Origin: Paratinospora sagittata
Taxonomy: Eukaryota; Streptophyta; Magnoliopsida; Ranunculales; Menispermaceae
NCBI GenBank assembly: GCA_035771175.1
Contig: CM069598.1
Location: forward strand, 12,692,539 to 12,756,538
DNA length: 64,000 bases
Direction: 5' to 3'
Part shown: piece after piece, positions 43,001-55,089 of the stretch
Position numbering within the stretch: the first letter of the stretch is position 1
How the letters are laid out: each line of letters begins with the position of its first letter
Made by a program: the position numbers and the translations under genes
Notes under the pieces: generated by a model
What the model was told of the DNA's origin: nothing
Database searches by the model: none
What the model saw: the letters and a program-made list of their open reading frames with translations, nothing else

Positions 43001-46000
43001 ATTATTCTTCATGGATCCTTTCCTCTTTACTTTTGGGGGTATTTTTTTCAATTATAACTGCAGTAACAGTTTGCAATGGGATATTTGGTCATTTCTGTGC
43101 ACCAACGCTGAGAAATGATGGATCCTTCTCTCTGTTCATGAGCTGCCTTACCTTAAATGTTGTACAAAACACGCACATAACCGATCAGTTTGTTTCAAAT
43201 AATCTTTGAAGGAGGTTGATCATATTTCTGTTTTCATTGTGTGCCAAAATCTCTTATATCTTTGAACTGAGGTAACTTCTGTTGAATTGTTGGATCTACG
43301 TGACCAGTAACTAAAACTCGACATATTGTGTGCCATGCAGGCAGACCAGCTGTGGATTAATTGCGGACTACATTTGATGTGCATGAAAAAATCTGGTATT
43401 CTTGACTTACATCTTTCTGGGAAAATGCCCATTTGCTCCAAGGAAACCAACTCAATGCAGTCATTAGAAGAAAGGGACCTAAAGAACACCATCAGTGCTT
43501 TGCCTTCCTGGACATGGCAAACGTTTTTAGATTGTTTAATAAACAGCAATATGGATTTTCGTGTTTCTGGAGAGGATGACTCTAAGAACTGGTACACTGT
43601 GTATCTAAAATCTCTTAAATCATTTTTCAGTTGGCCCAATGAGTCAAGACGGTCTCTAAGTACCAAGTTGCTTGAAATAACTGCAAACAATGCCCCATCA
43701 CCTGCAGTTCAACCACCTGTTTATGGTCCAGCGCCGTCACCTGGTCCTGCTTCTGTCAGTTCTCCAGCTCCTAATCCTCAGCGTCGTTTTACGGCTCCAC
43801 AACGACCATTTTTTCCCGATCTTGATCCAAACGTTCAATCTCCATCAAGTACACAGATGTCAGCGAGTCCAGATTACACTCCATATTTGCCTTCCAAAAA
43901 ACATCATAGTCGGAGAAGAGTTGTTGTTGCTGTAGTTGTAACTGCGGCAGGAACATTTCTACTTGCAACATTACTTTTTTGTTGCTATCTTAAATGTAAA
44001 AATAACAATGGCTCGAGCAATGGACCAAAGGATGAGAGGCCGCTCCTCTCCTTAAGCTTAAATGATTTCTCTATTAGTAAGTATAGATGAGATTGGTCTA
44101 ATTTTGTTTTCTTTTGTCATAAACTTCAATGACTTAATTTTGTTTCTCTTTTTAATTTTGACTTTTCAGGTTCCTCGCACAATGCTTTTGCTAAGGGAAA
44201 TTCTGTTAACAAAGAGAAATTTGGAAATTTATCTTTGAGTGACTCAAGTCAAAATGGGAAGCAATTGTCTGTGGCTAACAAATTATCAGTCATGCCCGAT
44301 ATAGCCAAATCCTCACAAACTGAAGCTCCTTTTTCGGGAACTACATTTGGAGTTGCCAAACCATCAATGGAGTATTCTACTGCATCTAACAATATTGCAC
44401 CAGTAACATCAACATCTCTAAAACCTCCTCGTGGGAGGGCTTCTACACCACCAGCTCCTACACCACCATCTCCTGGGCCCCCTCCTCTAAGACCACCATC
44501 GTTTGGGCCTCCTCCTAGACCTCCATCTTCTGCGCCACCTCCACCTAGACCACCAACTTCTGGACCCCCTCCTCCTAGACCACCACCTCCGCCACCTATG
44601 TCTGGTATCAAACCTGGTCCTCGTCCACCACCACCTCCGAGTGGTCCACCTCGCGCCCCACAACCTTCACCCCTTGGGCCATATCATCCAGTAAATACAG
44701 CTGGTGCTGGAATTGGCTCAAAAGGCGATGAAGCTCCAAAGACTAAGCTCAAGCCATTCTTTTGGGACAAAGTTCTTGCAAATCCTGATCAATCAATGGT
44801 TTGGCATCAGATCAAATCAGGCTCATTCCAGTAAGGCTCTGTACATCTTTTGCTTTTCTTAGTCATGTCTATGATGTAATATGCAGTGTAAAATGTGAAA
44901 TATACTAAAGCTGCTCTTTTGAGTTTCACAGGTTCAATGAGGAGATGATCGAAACTCTCTTTGGATACAATGCTGTTGATAAAAACAGGACTGAACGCAA
45001 GAAAGAATCAACTTCTCAAGATCCTCCAGTTCAGTATGTTCAAATAATTGATCCTAAGAAGGCACAAAACCTATCAATTCTTTTACGAGCACTAAATGTG
45101 ACAATTGAAGAAGTCTGTGATGCATTGATGGAAGGTGATCCCCTATTCTCCATAAATTCTGAAAGAAATGAGTTGCAAATTTCACCTATAAAGAATAAGT
45201 TGCAATATGATGTGACTGCCATTTTGATAACGATAAAAATTATAACACACCCTATGCTTGATCTTGTTTGTTGTTGTGATTAATTTTGTTTTGACATAAG
45301 GCACATATGGTCAATGTTAGGGCATATATTTGGACAGTTGGTCTGTGTTCAAATTGCAGGACACATAATACCCCGGAGTTATAAGATGCGTATACTTTAG
45401 CAATGAGAAAGGTTGTCCTTCTATTGGTTAACTTGGAGAGGTACACATGCTCCAAATATGGGTACTTATTTAGTTCATTTTCCTGTAGCTGGCGAGAAAG
45501 GAAAGGAATTTTATTGAGCGAAAAGTTTCACGAAGAGAAACTAAGATAAGGCAGATTAAGAGCAAAAAAAAAAGAAAGAAAGAAAGAAAGAAAGAAAGTA
45601 GTCCACTCAACTACTCATTCATCATCTCTGATCATCTAATGCAATATAGCCAGATTCACAGCGCTAGGGACTAAACACATTCATGCTTATACAAATATGG
45701 CAGGCTTTAGCATTATGAATGGTTTCATCTCTTCTCCTTTCTCTCCCTTCCAAACAAATAAAATCGCTAACTTTTTATTATTACTTGAAATTATCAAGAA
45801 AAAAGCTTGATGAGTGCAACTACTATACTTCTCAGTGACCAATTTCAGGAATAGCCAGGATGTTTTGACTCTTGAGTTGGGGTTGATCCCTTCAAGCTTG
45901 CCATGTTACATGCATATCAATGATAAATTGGTATTCCGCATTCTCTAACATGGTCAGTGGATAGAATGCTCTGCAAGGAAGCTTGCAAATGGAAGCCATT

Positions 46001-48441
46001 TTCTTCTTTTTCTTTGTGTTTGCATATAAATGAATGATTGTGAATCTGGTTGTTTATTTTTTTGCTATCCCTCAGTATTAACTGGTTCTGGTAAAAAATA
46101 ATAATAATAAAAAATAAAAAACCAATGTGAGTGCCTCATCTCCGTGTGTGTGTTGCTAACTTGCTCCAGCCGTGTGTCAAACAAGGCCTAGTACTTCTTT
46201 TAAGTGTTAGATCTGTTTGATCCCTGCTTCTGCAGATTTCACATGAACAAAATATGAGGTTGTATTTCATTCCCTTCATGCAGACGTCAACTTCATTTCA
46301 ATTTAAAAGTATGAAATCAGTAGTTAAAACCCTTAGAATGGCTTGATTGGAAAAAAAAAGAAAAAAAAGTTCCCCAAATTACAGGACCAACCATGAAATT
46401 AAGCCGGTTTTCTAACATAGCAATAACTTGCTAAAAGGATCATTATTAAAAGAAATTGCAATCTCTCTCCTGGACTTTGGTGTTTAAAATGTTTACTGTA
46501 TTTATTTACTTAAATGTGTTAATTCAACCAGGAAATGAGCTTCCACTGGAGCTTCTAGATACTTTGTTGAAGATGGCCCCAACAGCAGAAGAAGAAGTGA
46601 AGCTTAAGCAATATAGTGGTGAGCTTTCCCAGCTAGGGCCAGCAGAGAGGTTCTTAAAAGTATTGGTTGCTATTCCTTTTGCTTTTAAGCGATTGGAGTC
46701 ATTGGCTTTTATGACTTATCTTCAAGAAGAAGTCTCAGGCATCAAAGAGTCGTTAGCAACGTTAGAGGTAAGGATGCTATTCAATACATTGAGCTTCTTA
46801 TTACATTTGTTGCTTGCACTAATTAAGTACTTGTACAGCTTATCTACTCCTTATCTAATAAAGTAAGACCATGAAAGGGTAAGGTAAGGAAAGCATCTAT
46901 ATTTATAGCCATGGCTGTGGTTTGTAGATAATGAACTCAAATGTTCTGTTTGTGATGGCTGTGAAGTAATGCTTTCCAGCCTGAGATACTAAGAGAATAG
47001 GCTCAAATGTCAGGAGTTTTGACTTGGATTCTTGTTATCATGTGTACGGTGTACCCAATCATTGTTTTAATAAAAAATCTTTTCATGTTGTATGGACTGA
47101 ATGGTATTTATGCATAAAAAGATCTGTGCAAATGTTGAAAAACAGGAGTATATCATAGGACAGCTCGTTATCTCTTATCTTTTTTTGGGTGAATAGTGGA
47201 CGAAGAATGAGGGGTTGGTAACTTCAGAAAACAATATACATTTTGAAAGAATTATGAATCATGCTGAAGTTTCCTAAACAAGTAGCATTCTATCCATGTG
47301 CATCTCTGGCTTTACTTTCCTTCATTAATGAAAGATATAGTAGCTCCATGTTAGTTCATTTGCCCCCAGTTGGATTGGGGGACCGAATTGATTATAGAGA
47401 CATGAGCTTGTCGATTTATTAGTGAACAAAAAAAAAAGTTATATCTAGGCGGGCGAATAGATTGACTTTGAAATAACAACAATTAATTACTATTGCTATA
47501 GAGAAAGAAGAATTGGGAATGTTGGACAGGATCAGTATCTTGCCTTTATGATACATGGTTGGTTTCAGTTTGATTTGTGATTGACGCTGAAATGCATTCC
47601 GCAGGTGGCTTGCAAGGAACTCCGAAGCAGTCGGCTTTTCTTGAAACTCCTGGAAGCTGTTCTTAAAACTGGCAATCGCATGAATGATGGTACCTTCCGT
47701 GGTGGAGCACAAGCTTTCAAACTTGACACGCTCTTGAAACTTGCTGATGTTAAAGGAACTGATGGAAAGACTACACTCTTGCGCTTTGTTGTCCAAGAGA
47801 TAATCCGTTCAGAAGGCATAAGAGCTGCCCGTATAGCAAGAGAGAGTAGCCTGAGCGTCTCTAGCATTGAATTGGAAGATCAAGTTAAAGATTCTTTCCA
47901 CGGTACAGAAGATCATTATCGCAGCCTTGGTCTCCAAGTGGTTTCAGGTTTGGGTGGTGAACTTGAGAATGTCAGGAAGGCAGCGGGTTTGGATGCTGAT
48001 GGCTTAACGGGCATTCTGTCCAAGCTCAACCTTGAATTGGTGAAGAGCAGAGACTTTCTGAACTCTCAGATGAAAAGTTCCAAGGACGACAATGGATTCC
48101 ATCATACACTCCAGAGTTTTGTGCATCATGCTGAGGTCGATATTACTTCACTGTTGGGGGAAGAAAAGAGGATAATGGCTCTGGTGAAGAGCACTGCTGA
48201 TTACTTCCATGGAAATGCAAAGAAGGATGAGGGCTTGCGTCTGTTTGTAATAGTTCGGGATTTCCTAATAATTTTAAACAAAACATGCAGAGAAGTGAGA
48301 GAATCAACAATGAGACCCTCTAAAACTCCAGAAAATAGGGAGTCCGTGCGAGTTCCACATTCTCCCGATGCACACCAGAGGCTTTTTCCCGCTATTATGG
48401 AGCGGCGGATGGATAATTCCAGTTCAGATGATGAGAGCTAA
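40086..48441 (+). CDS. Class I formin (formin-like protein), six exons, about 937 aa
   Basis: Actin nucleator anchored in a membrane. Exons inferred from GT-AG sites in phase: 40086-40226, 43341-44076, 44170-44830, 44932-45134, 46532-46767, 47605-48441. Residues about 1-22 are a signal peptide (FSCVVVFVILLGAS). An extracytoplasmic region with Pro/Ser repeats follows, then a transmembrane segment about 240-262 (VVVAVVVTAAGTFLLATLLF) and an FH1 polyproline region about 380-465. The FH2 domain runs from about 480 (LKPFFWDKVL) to 900, with LGPAERFLKVL, FKRLESLAFM and the FH2 hallmark GNRMNDGTFRGGAQAFKLD. Layout matches Arabidopsis FH3/FH5-type formins in length and order. Exon 1 donor (gtg/gtagag) is the least certain junction. 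Intron 1 is 3.1 kb and contains a hAT MITE with a SINE. All exons 2-6 join without a stop. Confidence 0.92.
40944..42007. mobile_element. Non-autonomous hAT element in formin intron 1
   Basis: 1064 bp with 11 bp ends taggggtgtca / tgacaccccta, flanked by the perfect 8 bp duplication gtaaatag (936-943 and 008-015 of the respective kilobases: 40936-40943, 42008-42015). Subterminal ggttt/aaacc repeats (cggtttggat, gaaccaaacc). No transposase ORF. Contains the SINE 41257-41382. Confidence 0.92.
41257..41382 (-). mobile_element. 5'-truncated SINE nested in the hAT element
   Basis: Flanked by 14 bp duplications tgttcaaatcatct (41243-41256, 41383-41396). On the minus strand it begins ggttcgagtcgtgg (B-box), followed by aagg, gtgtgcaatagac and ggagcttcgtgcgctaggct. 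This matches the well-known plant SINE body that includes TS/Au-type families. Confidence 0.88.
45567..45598. repeat. (GAAA)n microsatellite in formin intron 4
   Basis: aaagaaagaaagaaag run within the 1.4 kb intron 45135-46531. The intron otherwise shows no recognisable insert. Confidence 0.85.
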
Positions 48442-48607
48442 CCCAATTAGTTTCCATCATCTAGAGGTATGCATTTTTTTTTTCTTTTTTTGTCTTCTTG
48501 GTAACTATAATACTTCTGTGAATGGTACCTTGTAAAAAAAAATTTCAGGACAAAGAGTGACAAAGAATAGCTATCATTTCTTGTTGATGCATATTAATAA
48601 ATGAGAA

Positions 48608-48745
48608 GTTCTACATTGACATTCATAACATAGATAGAAACGTCACTTTTAATACACCATTAGATTGTCTCGAATAATATGTTGGTACATGAGTCAAGAC
48701 AATCCAATAATGCATTGATGGAAATGTCCTATCAATGTACACCAT
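48608..48745. repeat. Small foldback / MITE candidate
   Basis: About 138 bp imperfect palindrome: ctacattgacattcat near the left end pairs with atgtcctatcaatgta near the right; cattagattgtctcg pairs with gacaatccaataatg in the middle. Confidence 0.55.
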
Positions 48746-50388
48746 GGATGTCACGTTATCATTTTCCATTATATTTGCTTACATTGATTACATGAAGTTT
48801 CTTTTTGACCTTTATGTTCCTGTTTCTTGTCATTTATTCAGGTGGTGCTGTAAAGTGGTCAGCAAAATTCTTGACACTGTACAAGAATATATTTCTCTCA
48901 ACTCTAGCCAGAAGGATTTCACAGTGTCTTTAATTTCATTGCCTCAATTCATTTGTTGATGCCAATTTTGTACATGTCATTTGTAGATGTAAATTAGAAT
49001 TCTTTTGAAAGAGATGGGCATGAATCCATGATTGCTCAACTCCCAAGGTGCAAGAGGTCCTGAAATTGGTATAATAGCAGCGATTTCTCACACTTGTCAT
49101 TTGGAAACTGAAAAAATGGAGAACTGAGATGCTTGCAGCAATGCCCTCTTGTATTTTCAGCTATTATTACTGGTTTAGAATTTTTTATTTTTTATTTTTC
49201 TGTTCCGGGCATATAATATAGTGGTTGTTTTCTCATTCATCTTCCTCTTCCTTCTGACAATAATGGGTTCTAGAGAAAGTTGGACATAGTACCAATCTGC
49301 TTGCTAATAGTAGCCATTGCTATGCATAGCACTTCCATATCTGGGGATTAAAAACATGAATCTTTCAAGTTTTTGGCATGGCTTGGATTCACGATCTCTA
49401 TTAAAGCCTAGAATCACATATTGTGTTAATAACTCAGAAAGAGAACGTTTGGTATGGGTAATGTGTAGGATGAGAATGAAAATTTTAATTTTTTTTTGTT
49501 TCACTCTTTGCTTTTTTAAGGTAGCGAAAAGGGATTTTTGGAAAAGTAATATTTCACCTATAATGAAAAAGTGATTCTTATTAAGATATGTGATATTTAT
49601 TTACTTTCTTGAAAAAATAATTAAAGTGAAAAAGTTTATTTATTTATTTTTTATTTTTTTATAAAAGTGAAAAAAAGGAAAGAAAGAAAGAAAAAACCAT
49701 GATTAAGAAGTCCTTATTTCATATGTTAAGAAACTTTTATTTGGATTTGATAAATTTTGAGCATTTTTCATAGGTTAAAATGTAACAATTGACTCTTATT
49801 TGATTTGATCTTCTTAAATAATAAAAATAATATTTGAATAAAACATATTATTTTTTAATTTAATATTAATAGTTAATATAATTTAGCATTAACTTAAAAA
49901 TAATAAGAACATTTTTAATTTTATGAAATATTTATTTTATTATTTTAATAAAAGTAATTTTATTTTTTTCATTACAAACTAATTTTATTATTTTTTTTCA
50001 AAAAAAAACCAATTTTACCATTTTTATTAAAAAATAAGTTTATTATTTTAATAAAATTTAATTTTTATTATGTTAATGAAATCCTAATTTTTTTTATTTT
50101 CAATAAAAAATTACGATTACTAGTATTCTTGGGAACAATACTAATATTGGTAATTTGTTCATTATCATTAAAAATTACTACACATTTGGCTTTTGGTGAA
50201 CGAATGCCATGAAAGTTCAGACTATTTTTTTGATACGGCGATCACATAAAAACATAAACTTTGTGGGTCAATAGCTAAATACAAGACAATTAATTTTATC
50301 ATTTTTAATAAAAAATAATTTATTATTTAAATAAAAATAGTTTTATTATTTTTTATATTTAATAAAAATTATTTTATTTATCAAAGAT

Positions 50389-50562
50389 TTGGGTATGCTA
50401 CGAAACACAATAAAGCGATATTCTTAAAAAAATTGTATAAGATTTTTATGTGTAACCAAACATAATAATATAACATTCTCATATTAAAATTTTCATTAAT
50501 TATTTTCTTAGAAATCTGATTCTCGTTTCTGCATACCAAATACCACCAAAAAGTATTAAGGT
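50389..50562. repeat. Dispersed repeat, copy A (MITE-like)
   Basis: gggtatgctacgaaacacaa ... ccaaataccacc, alignable over about 170 bp with 62647-62826 in the same orientation at roughly 70-80% identity by eye. Confidence 0.6.
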
Positions 50563-50880
50563 GTGTTTGGTTCAGGAGAAAATATAATTTTTTTGAAAAA
50601 ATTGTAATTTTTTTGAAAAAATTATATTTTTTAATGTTTGAAAAAAAGTGAGAAAAAATTTTAAAAAAAAATCTCAAGCCCGGTATTTTCTCACTATAAT
50701 TTTCTCAGACAAGAGGTGAGAAAAAAAATTTTCATAATTTTTTTTCTTTTGCACTGAATTCGAAGAAGTTACAATTTTATAACTGAATAATTAACTAATA
50801 ATCAACTATGAAAAATTTTTCGGGTCTAGCTATACACTCATGAGAAATTTATCGAGAAAATAGGTAAACACACCCTTATA
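50559..50880. mobile_element. MITE candidate with gtgtgtttgg-type ends
   Basis: Left taaggtgtgtttgg, right aaacacacccttat form inverted ends, with TTA/TAA at the borders suggesting a PIF/Harbinger-type duplication. Interior is A/T homopolymer-rich with further inverted pairs (gagaaaa / ttttctc). Confidence 0.55.
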
Positions 50881-51340
50881 TTTTTAAAGACAATGTTTTA
50901 AGATGGTGCCAAGGATACTCGGCCGTTAAATTAACCAAGTCCTGTGGTTCAGCTTAAAGCCATTTAATACACTAACCTGTCCAAGTGTAAAGCCCATCTG
51001 CCCATGTATGTATATTTACTAATTTTCTATAAAATCGTTACTTACAAGAAACCATTTAATTAATATTGTAGTAAATCTCGAGATCAAATCCTAGCAAAAT
51101 ATCTCTTGGTAGAAATGGTGGTTAAACTAACCTGACTTCTTCCTGGCACCAGCTAGAAGGCGGAGCACTCGATGTTGGAATTTCTATCACCCAAGAACAA
51201 CTTCAAACATGAACGAAAGAAAAACCAATTCCGTCGATTTTGGGTCATCTAATAAAAGGTACAATTCTTCGATCCTCTTCTCCTGGGACGATCTAATTTC
51301 ACCCCCTCTTTCAAAAATTTCGATGCAATTATTACATTAA

Positions 51341-53473
51341 ATGGAAATCCCACTCTCCCGTTTCCATAACATTTCGTTTACTGACATTCAAACCAGTTTT
51401 AGATTCCCTTGCTTTCTTTTAGACCCTACCAAAATCTCATCAAACACCCAGATTCCAATTTTTTCTGGGTTTGATCTGTTCAAAAGAAGGAAAAGTGGGC
51501 ACCCAGTATTTGTCACCAATTGTTCTTCTGTTGAACAAGGATTGAAACCAAGACCACCCAGGCCAAAACCCAGTAAAATTGTTGAAGAAAATGAAATTAG
51601 TAGTAGCCCAGATGAGGAGGAATTAGAGAGGAGGAAATTGGGTTTAGGACTGTGTAGTGAGATTGAGAAGCGTGTTGTTTATAAAGGGTATGAAGATGCA
51701 CTTGAATTGTTTGAGATTTTGGAGTGTCAGGGTGGTTATGTGGTCGGTGCAAGCACTTATGATGCATTGGTGAATGCATGTATTGGTGTGAGATCGGTTA
51801 GATGGGTCAAAAGGGTATATAATTACATGATTAGAAGTGGGTTTGAAGCAGATCAGTATTTGAGGAACAGGGTGTTGTTGATGCATGTTAAATGTGGGAT
51901 GATGGTTGATGCACGATACCTGTTTGATGAAATGCCAGAGAGGAATTTAACTTCTTGGAATATAATTATTGGGGGACTTGTTGATGCTGGAGATTATGAA
52001 GAAGCTTTTGACTTGTTTTTGATGATGTGGGTGGAGTTTTCGGATGCTAGCTCCCGCACTTTTGCAACTATGATCCGGGCTTCTGCTGGATTAGGTGAAG
52101 TTTATGTAGGGAGCCAATTGCATTCTTGTGCTTTGAAGATGGGTGTGCATGGAGATATGTATGTGTCTTGTACTTTGATTGATATGTATAGCAAGTGTGG
52201 TTTCATTGAAGATGCTCGACATGTTTTTGATGGGATGCAGGAGAAAACAGTGGTTGGATGGAACTCGATTATAGCTGGGTATGCACTTCATGGTCACAGT
52301 GAGGAAGGCCTAGACCTTTATTATCGGATGCGGGACTCGGGTGTAAAGATGGATTACTTCACTTTCTCAATAATCATTAGTATATGTGCGCGTTTAGCTT
52401 CAGTAGAACATGCTAAGCAAGCTCATGCAGGTCTAGTTAGACAAGGTTTTGTATCAGATATAGTAGCTAATACCGCTCTTGTGGATTTCTATAGTAAATG
52501 GGGTAAGATTGAAGATGCCCAAAATGTTTTTGATAAGATGCCCACTAAGAATGTCATGTCTTGGAATGCTTTAATTGGTGGTTACGGTAACCATGGTAGA
52601 GGGACTGAGGCTGTCAAGATGTTTGAGTGCATGGTTTCTGAAGGGATGGTTCCCAATCACGTCACTTTTCTAGCTGTTTTATCCTCTTGTGCTAATTCTG
52701 GTTTATGCGAAAGAGGGTGGGAGATTTTTGAGTCGATGTGCCAGGATCATAAGATCAAACCACGGGCAATGCATTATGCGTGTATGATCGAGTTGTTAGG
52801 AAGAGAAGGGCTCTTAGATGAAGCTTTTGCTTTGATAAAAAATGCTCCTTTCGATCCTACAGAGAACATGTGGGCGGCATTGCTGACTGCTTGTAGGATC
52901 CATAAGAACTACGAGTTAGGAAAATTTGCTGCCGAGAAGCTTTACAAAATGGAACCTGAGAAGCTAAGCAATTACATAGTTCTTTTCAATGTATACAACA
53001 GTTCTGGAAGATTTAAAGAAGCCAAGGATGTTATACAGAGCTTGAAAGATAGAGGCTTGAGATTGCTTCCTGCATGTAGCTGGATTGAAGTTGGGAAAAA
53101 GCCTCATTTTTTCAGATTTGGAGATAAATCCCATGTTCAAACTAAAGAAATTTATCAAAGATTAGACAGAGTGATGTTGGAAATAAGAAAGCTTGGCTAT
53201 ACTCCTGTAGATAAACACCTTCTTCCTGATGTGGATGAACAAAAGGAGCAGATTTCATCATATCATAGTGAGAAATTAGCAATTGCTTTTGGGCTTATTA
53301 GTACACCATCTTTTACACCATTGCAAGTAGTGCAAGGTCACCGAATCTGCGGCGATTGTCACGATGTGATTAAGTTGATAGCTTTAGTTACTAGATGTGA
53401 AATTGTTGTAAGGGATGCTAGCAGATTTCATCATTTTAAAGATGGGACCTGTTCTTGTGGTGATTACTGGTGA
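51341..53473 (+). CDS. DYW-type PPR protein, At5g50390/EMB3141-like, 710 aa
   Basis: Single-exon gene. MEIPLSRFHNI start and a Ser/Phe/Pro-rich N-terminus suggest a plastid transit peptide. PLS-type PPR repeats run from about residue 120 to 560 (for example WNSIIAGYALHGHSEEGLDLY, WNALIGGYGNHGRGTEAVKMF). Then the E/E+ region and a DYW domain with the deaminase HxE (HSE at 642-644), zinc ligands CGDC (670-673), and the end HHFKDGTCSCGDYW. DYW domains edit C to U in organelle RNA at sites chosen by the PPR tract. Whole-length resemblance to Arabidopsis At5g50390 (EMB3141), recognised from its N-terminus, VSTYDALVxAC and YHSEKLAIA blocks. No frame break. Upstream 51130-51340 is the short 5' leader/promoter. 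Confidence 0.93.
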   Translation: MEIPLSRFHNISFTDIQTSFRFPCFLLDPTKISSNTQIPIFSGFDLFKRRKSGHPVFVTNCSSVEQGLKPRPPRPKPSKIVEENEISSSPDEEELERRKLGLGLCSEIEKRVVYKGYEDALELFEILECQGGYVVGASTYDALVNACIGVRSVRWVKRVYNYMIRSGFEADQYLRNRVLLMHVKCGMMVDARYLFDEMPERNLTSWNIIIGGLVDAGDYEEAFDLFLMMWVEFSDASSRTFATMIRASAGLGEVYVGSQLHSCALKMGVHGDMYVSCTLIDMYSKCGFIEDARHVFDGMQEKTVVGWNSIIAGYALHGHSEEGLDLYYRMRDSGVKMDYFTFSIIISICARLASVEHAKQAHAGLVRQGFVSDIVANTALVDFYSKWGKIEDAQNVFDKMPTKNVMSWNALIGGYGNHGRGTEAVKMFECMVSEGMVPNHVTFLAVLSSCANSGLCERGWEIFESMCQDHKIKPRAMHYACMIELLGREGLLDEAFALIKNAPFDPTENMWAALLTACRIHKNYELGKFAAEKLYKMEPEKLSNYIVLFNVYNSSGRFKEAKDVIQSLKDRGLRLLPACSWIEVGKKPHFFRFGDKSHVQTKEIYQRLDRVMLEIRKLGYTPVDKHLLPDVDEQKEQISSYHSEKLAIAFGLISTPSFTPLQVVQGHRICGDCHDVIKLIALVTRCEIVVRDASRFHHFKDGTCSCGDYW

Positions 53474-55089
53474 TTATGATTTTTCATTTTAGAAATAATT
53501 GCTTGCTATCATCATCTATCTGTAATTCATTATTCTCCAATATGGTCTCTAGCATAGTTTGTAGCTCACAAATTAGTAAATGAAATCATGTACTATTCTT
53601 TTCTAATTTGCATGTACACTACAACACTAGGTAATATAGTATCATATACATATATATATATATATATATATACATACATACATACGCGTACATATTTATT
53701 TGTTTTGTTGTTTATATATGTTGAATCTTTATTTTTTGTAGTAAAGGGAGCTCAAATTATATTCTGTTCAATCTGTACATTGGCCAGAATAAAATATGCA
53801 GAAATATGTGTTGTGTGTGACAATGAGGGCTGTGCGCGAGATTGGATGAGATAAAACTTTTTTTAGTTCAAAGCTCATGTTTGGCTGCCGAGGATGAGAT
53901 AAAAAATAATTTCATTCACATTTTTATCTCATTGTAATGGAATAAAATAGTGATGACCAAAACGGAGAATATTTTTATCTCATTGTAATGGGTTTTACAT
54001 TTTTTTTAATTGTTTAATTCTATCTTATTTAATTCAATCTAATCCCATAAAAAAAATTTTATCCCACCAAATGAGCACTAATACTTGCATGTGTTATTTT
54101 TCTTTTCTAGTATTTCTGAGTAAGATGGTGAAAGTTGTATTTTTTATTATAAGCATTTTTTCATTAAATATTTTGTGTTATTTTGCTTATCTGTTTTCTT
54201 TTTATGTAACAAGCTTTCAGTTGGGTTATTTTGAAAATTTTTGTTACTATCTACTAAATCATATTTTTTGAATATGAATATGTGTTTAAGTTTTATATCA
54301 TATTTTAGTTGGACTTATTTATAAAATTTAGGTTGCGTTTGATATCGTTTTTTAAAATCATATTTTCTGTATTTAAAAAGAAAAAGTAAAAAAAAAAAAT
54401 TGTAAAAAACTCGTTTGGTTTATTGTAATTCAAAAAAAAATGTTTTCTTAAAAAAATAGCTATTTTTAGAAAGCACGTAGAAATTATTTTTTAATTGATT
54501 TGTTCTGAATGAAACTCATATAATTTTTTTTTAACTTAATTTTTTTAAAAAATATATTTTTAAATTATATTTCAAATACATCCTTTGTTTAATTAAAAAA
54601 AAAAAGAAAAAAACTTGAAACTTCCGCTTTATTTTAGCATGGGTCCATAGATGCGAAAAGCCCGGGTCGTTCAACGGTCTAACCCGAACCAAACCAAAGT
54701 ACAAGGAAGGGTACGTTTGTAATTTTAGTTTGATGGTTCCGCTGCCGCTTGTCGCACCACTTAATTTTCTCACGACACCTGCTCAAATTTTATTTATTAA
54801 TATTATTAAAATACCCTCCCATAAAATAACTTTATTGCATTTAATTCTTTTAGGAATTACATTTATATTTAAAAGTTGATTGTCTTGGGCACTTCTAATG
54901 TCACCTTATTATTTTAAATTTTATTAAAATAAAATAGAATTATTATTTTTAACAATAATGAAGACTTAAATCGACAAATTTTTAATATATTTTTTTTATT
55001 TTTTTTCCCATAAAATTAAAAATAAGGAAAATATGAAATTGATAATCTATAATGCGGCTCCGCAGAACAAATAAAACCCTATCGAGATT
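53474..55089. other. Intergenic, AT-rich
   Basis: Contains (TA)n/(TACA)n at about 53646-53690 and a MITE copy (53833-54070), and AT homopolymer runs. No gene supported; short ORFs at 53588, 54071 and 54531 look random. Confidence 0.6.
53833..54070. repeat. Dispersed MITE-like repeat, copy 1
   Basis: ggatgagataaaac ... tttttatctcattgtaatgg ... aatctaatcccataa. Matches 60124-60400 in the same orientation, including the repeated ttttatctcattgtaatg motif and its complement-like start. Confidence 0.65.

Larger units (their letters stand above)
48442..51340. other. Formin 3' region and intergenic spacer
   Basis: 48442-49150 probably includes the formin 3' UTR (possible short intron between ctagag/gtatgc at about 48466 and tttcag at about 48549). 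Beyond lies very AT-rich DNA with small inverted-repeat elements. No gene seen; the ORFs at 49317 and 50381 are AT-rich noise. Confidence 0.55.

Noticed and set aside
44249..44611. 120 aa Gly-rich minus-strand ORF
   Set aside because: Antisense shadow of the formin polyproline region.
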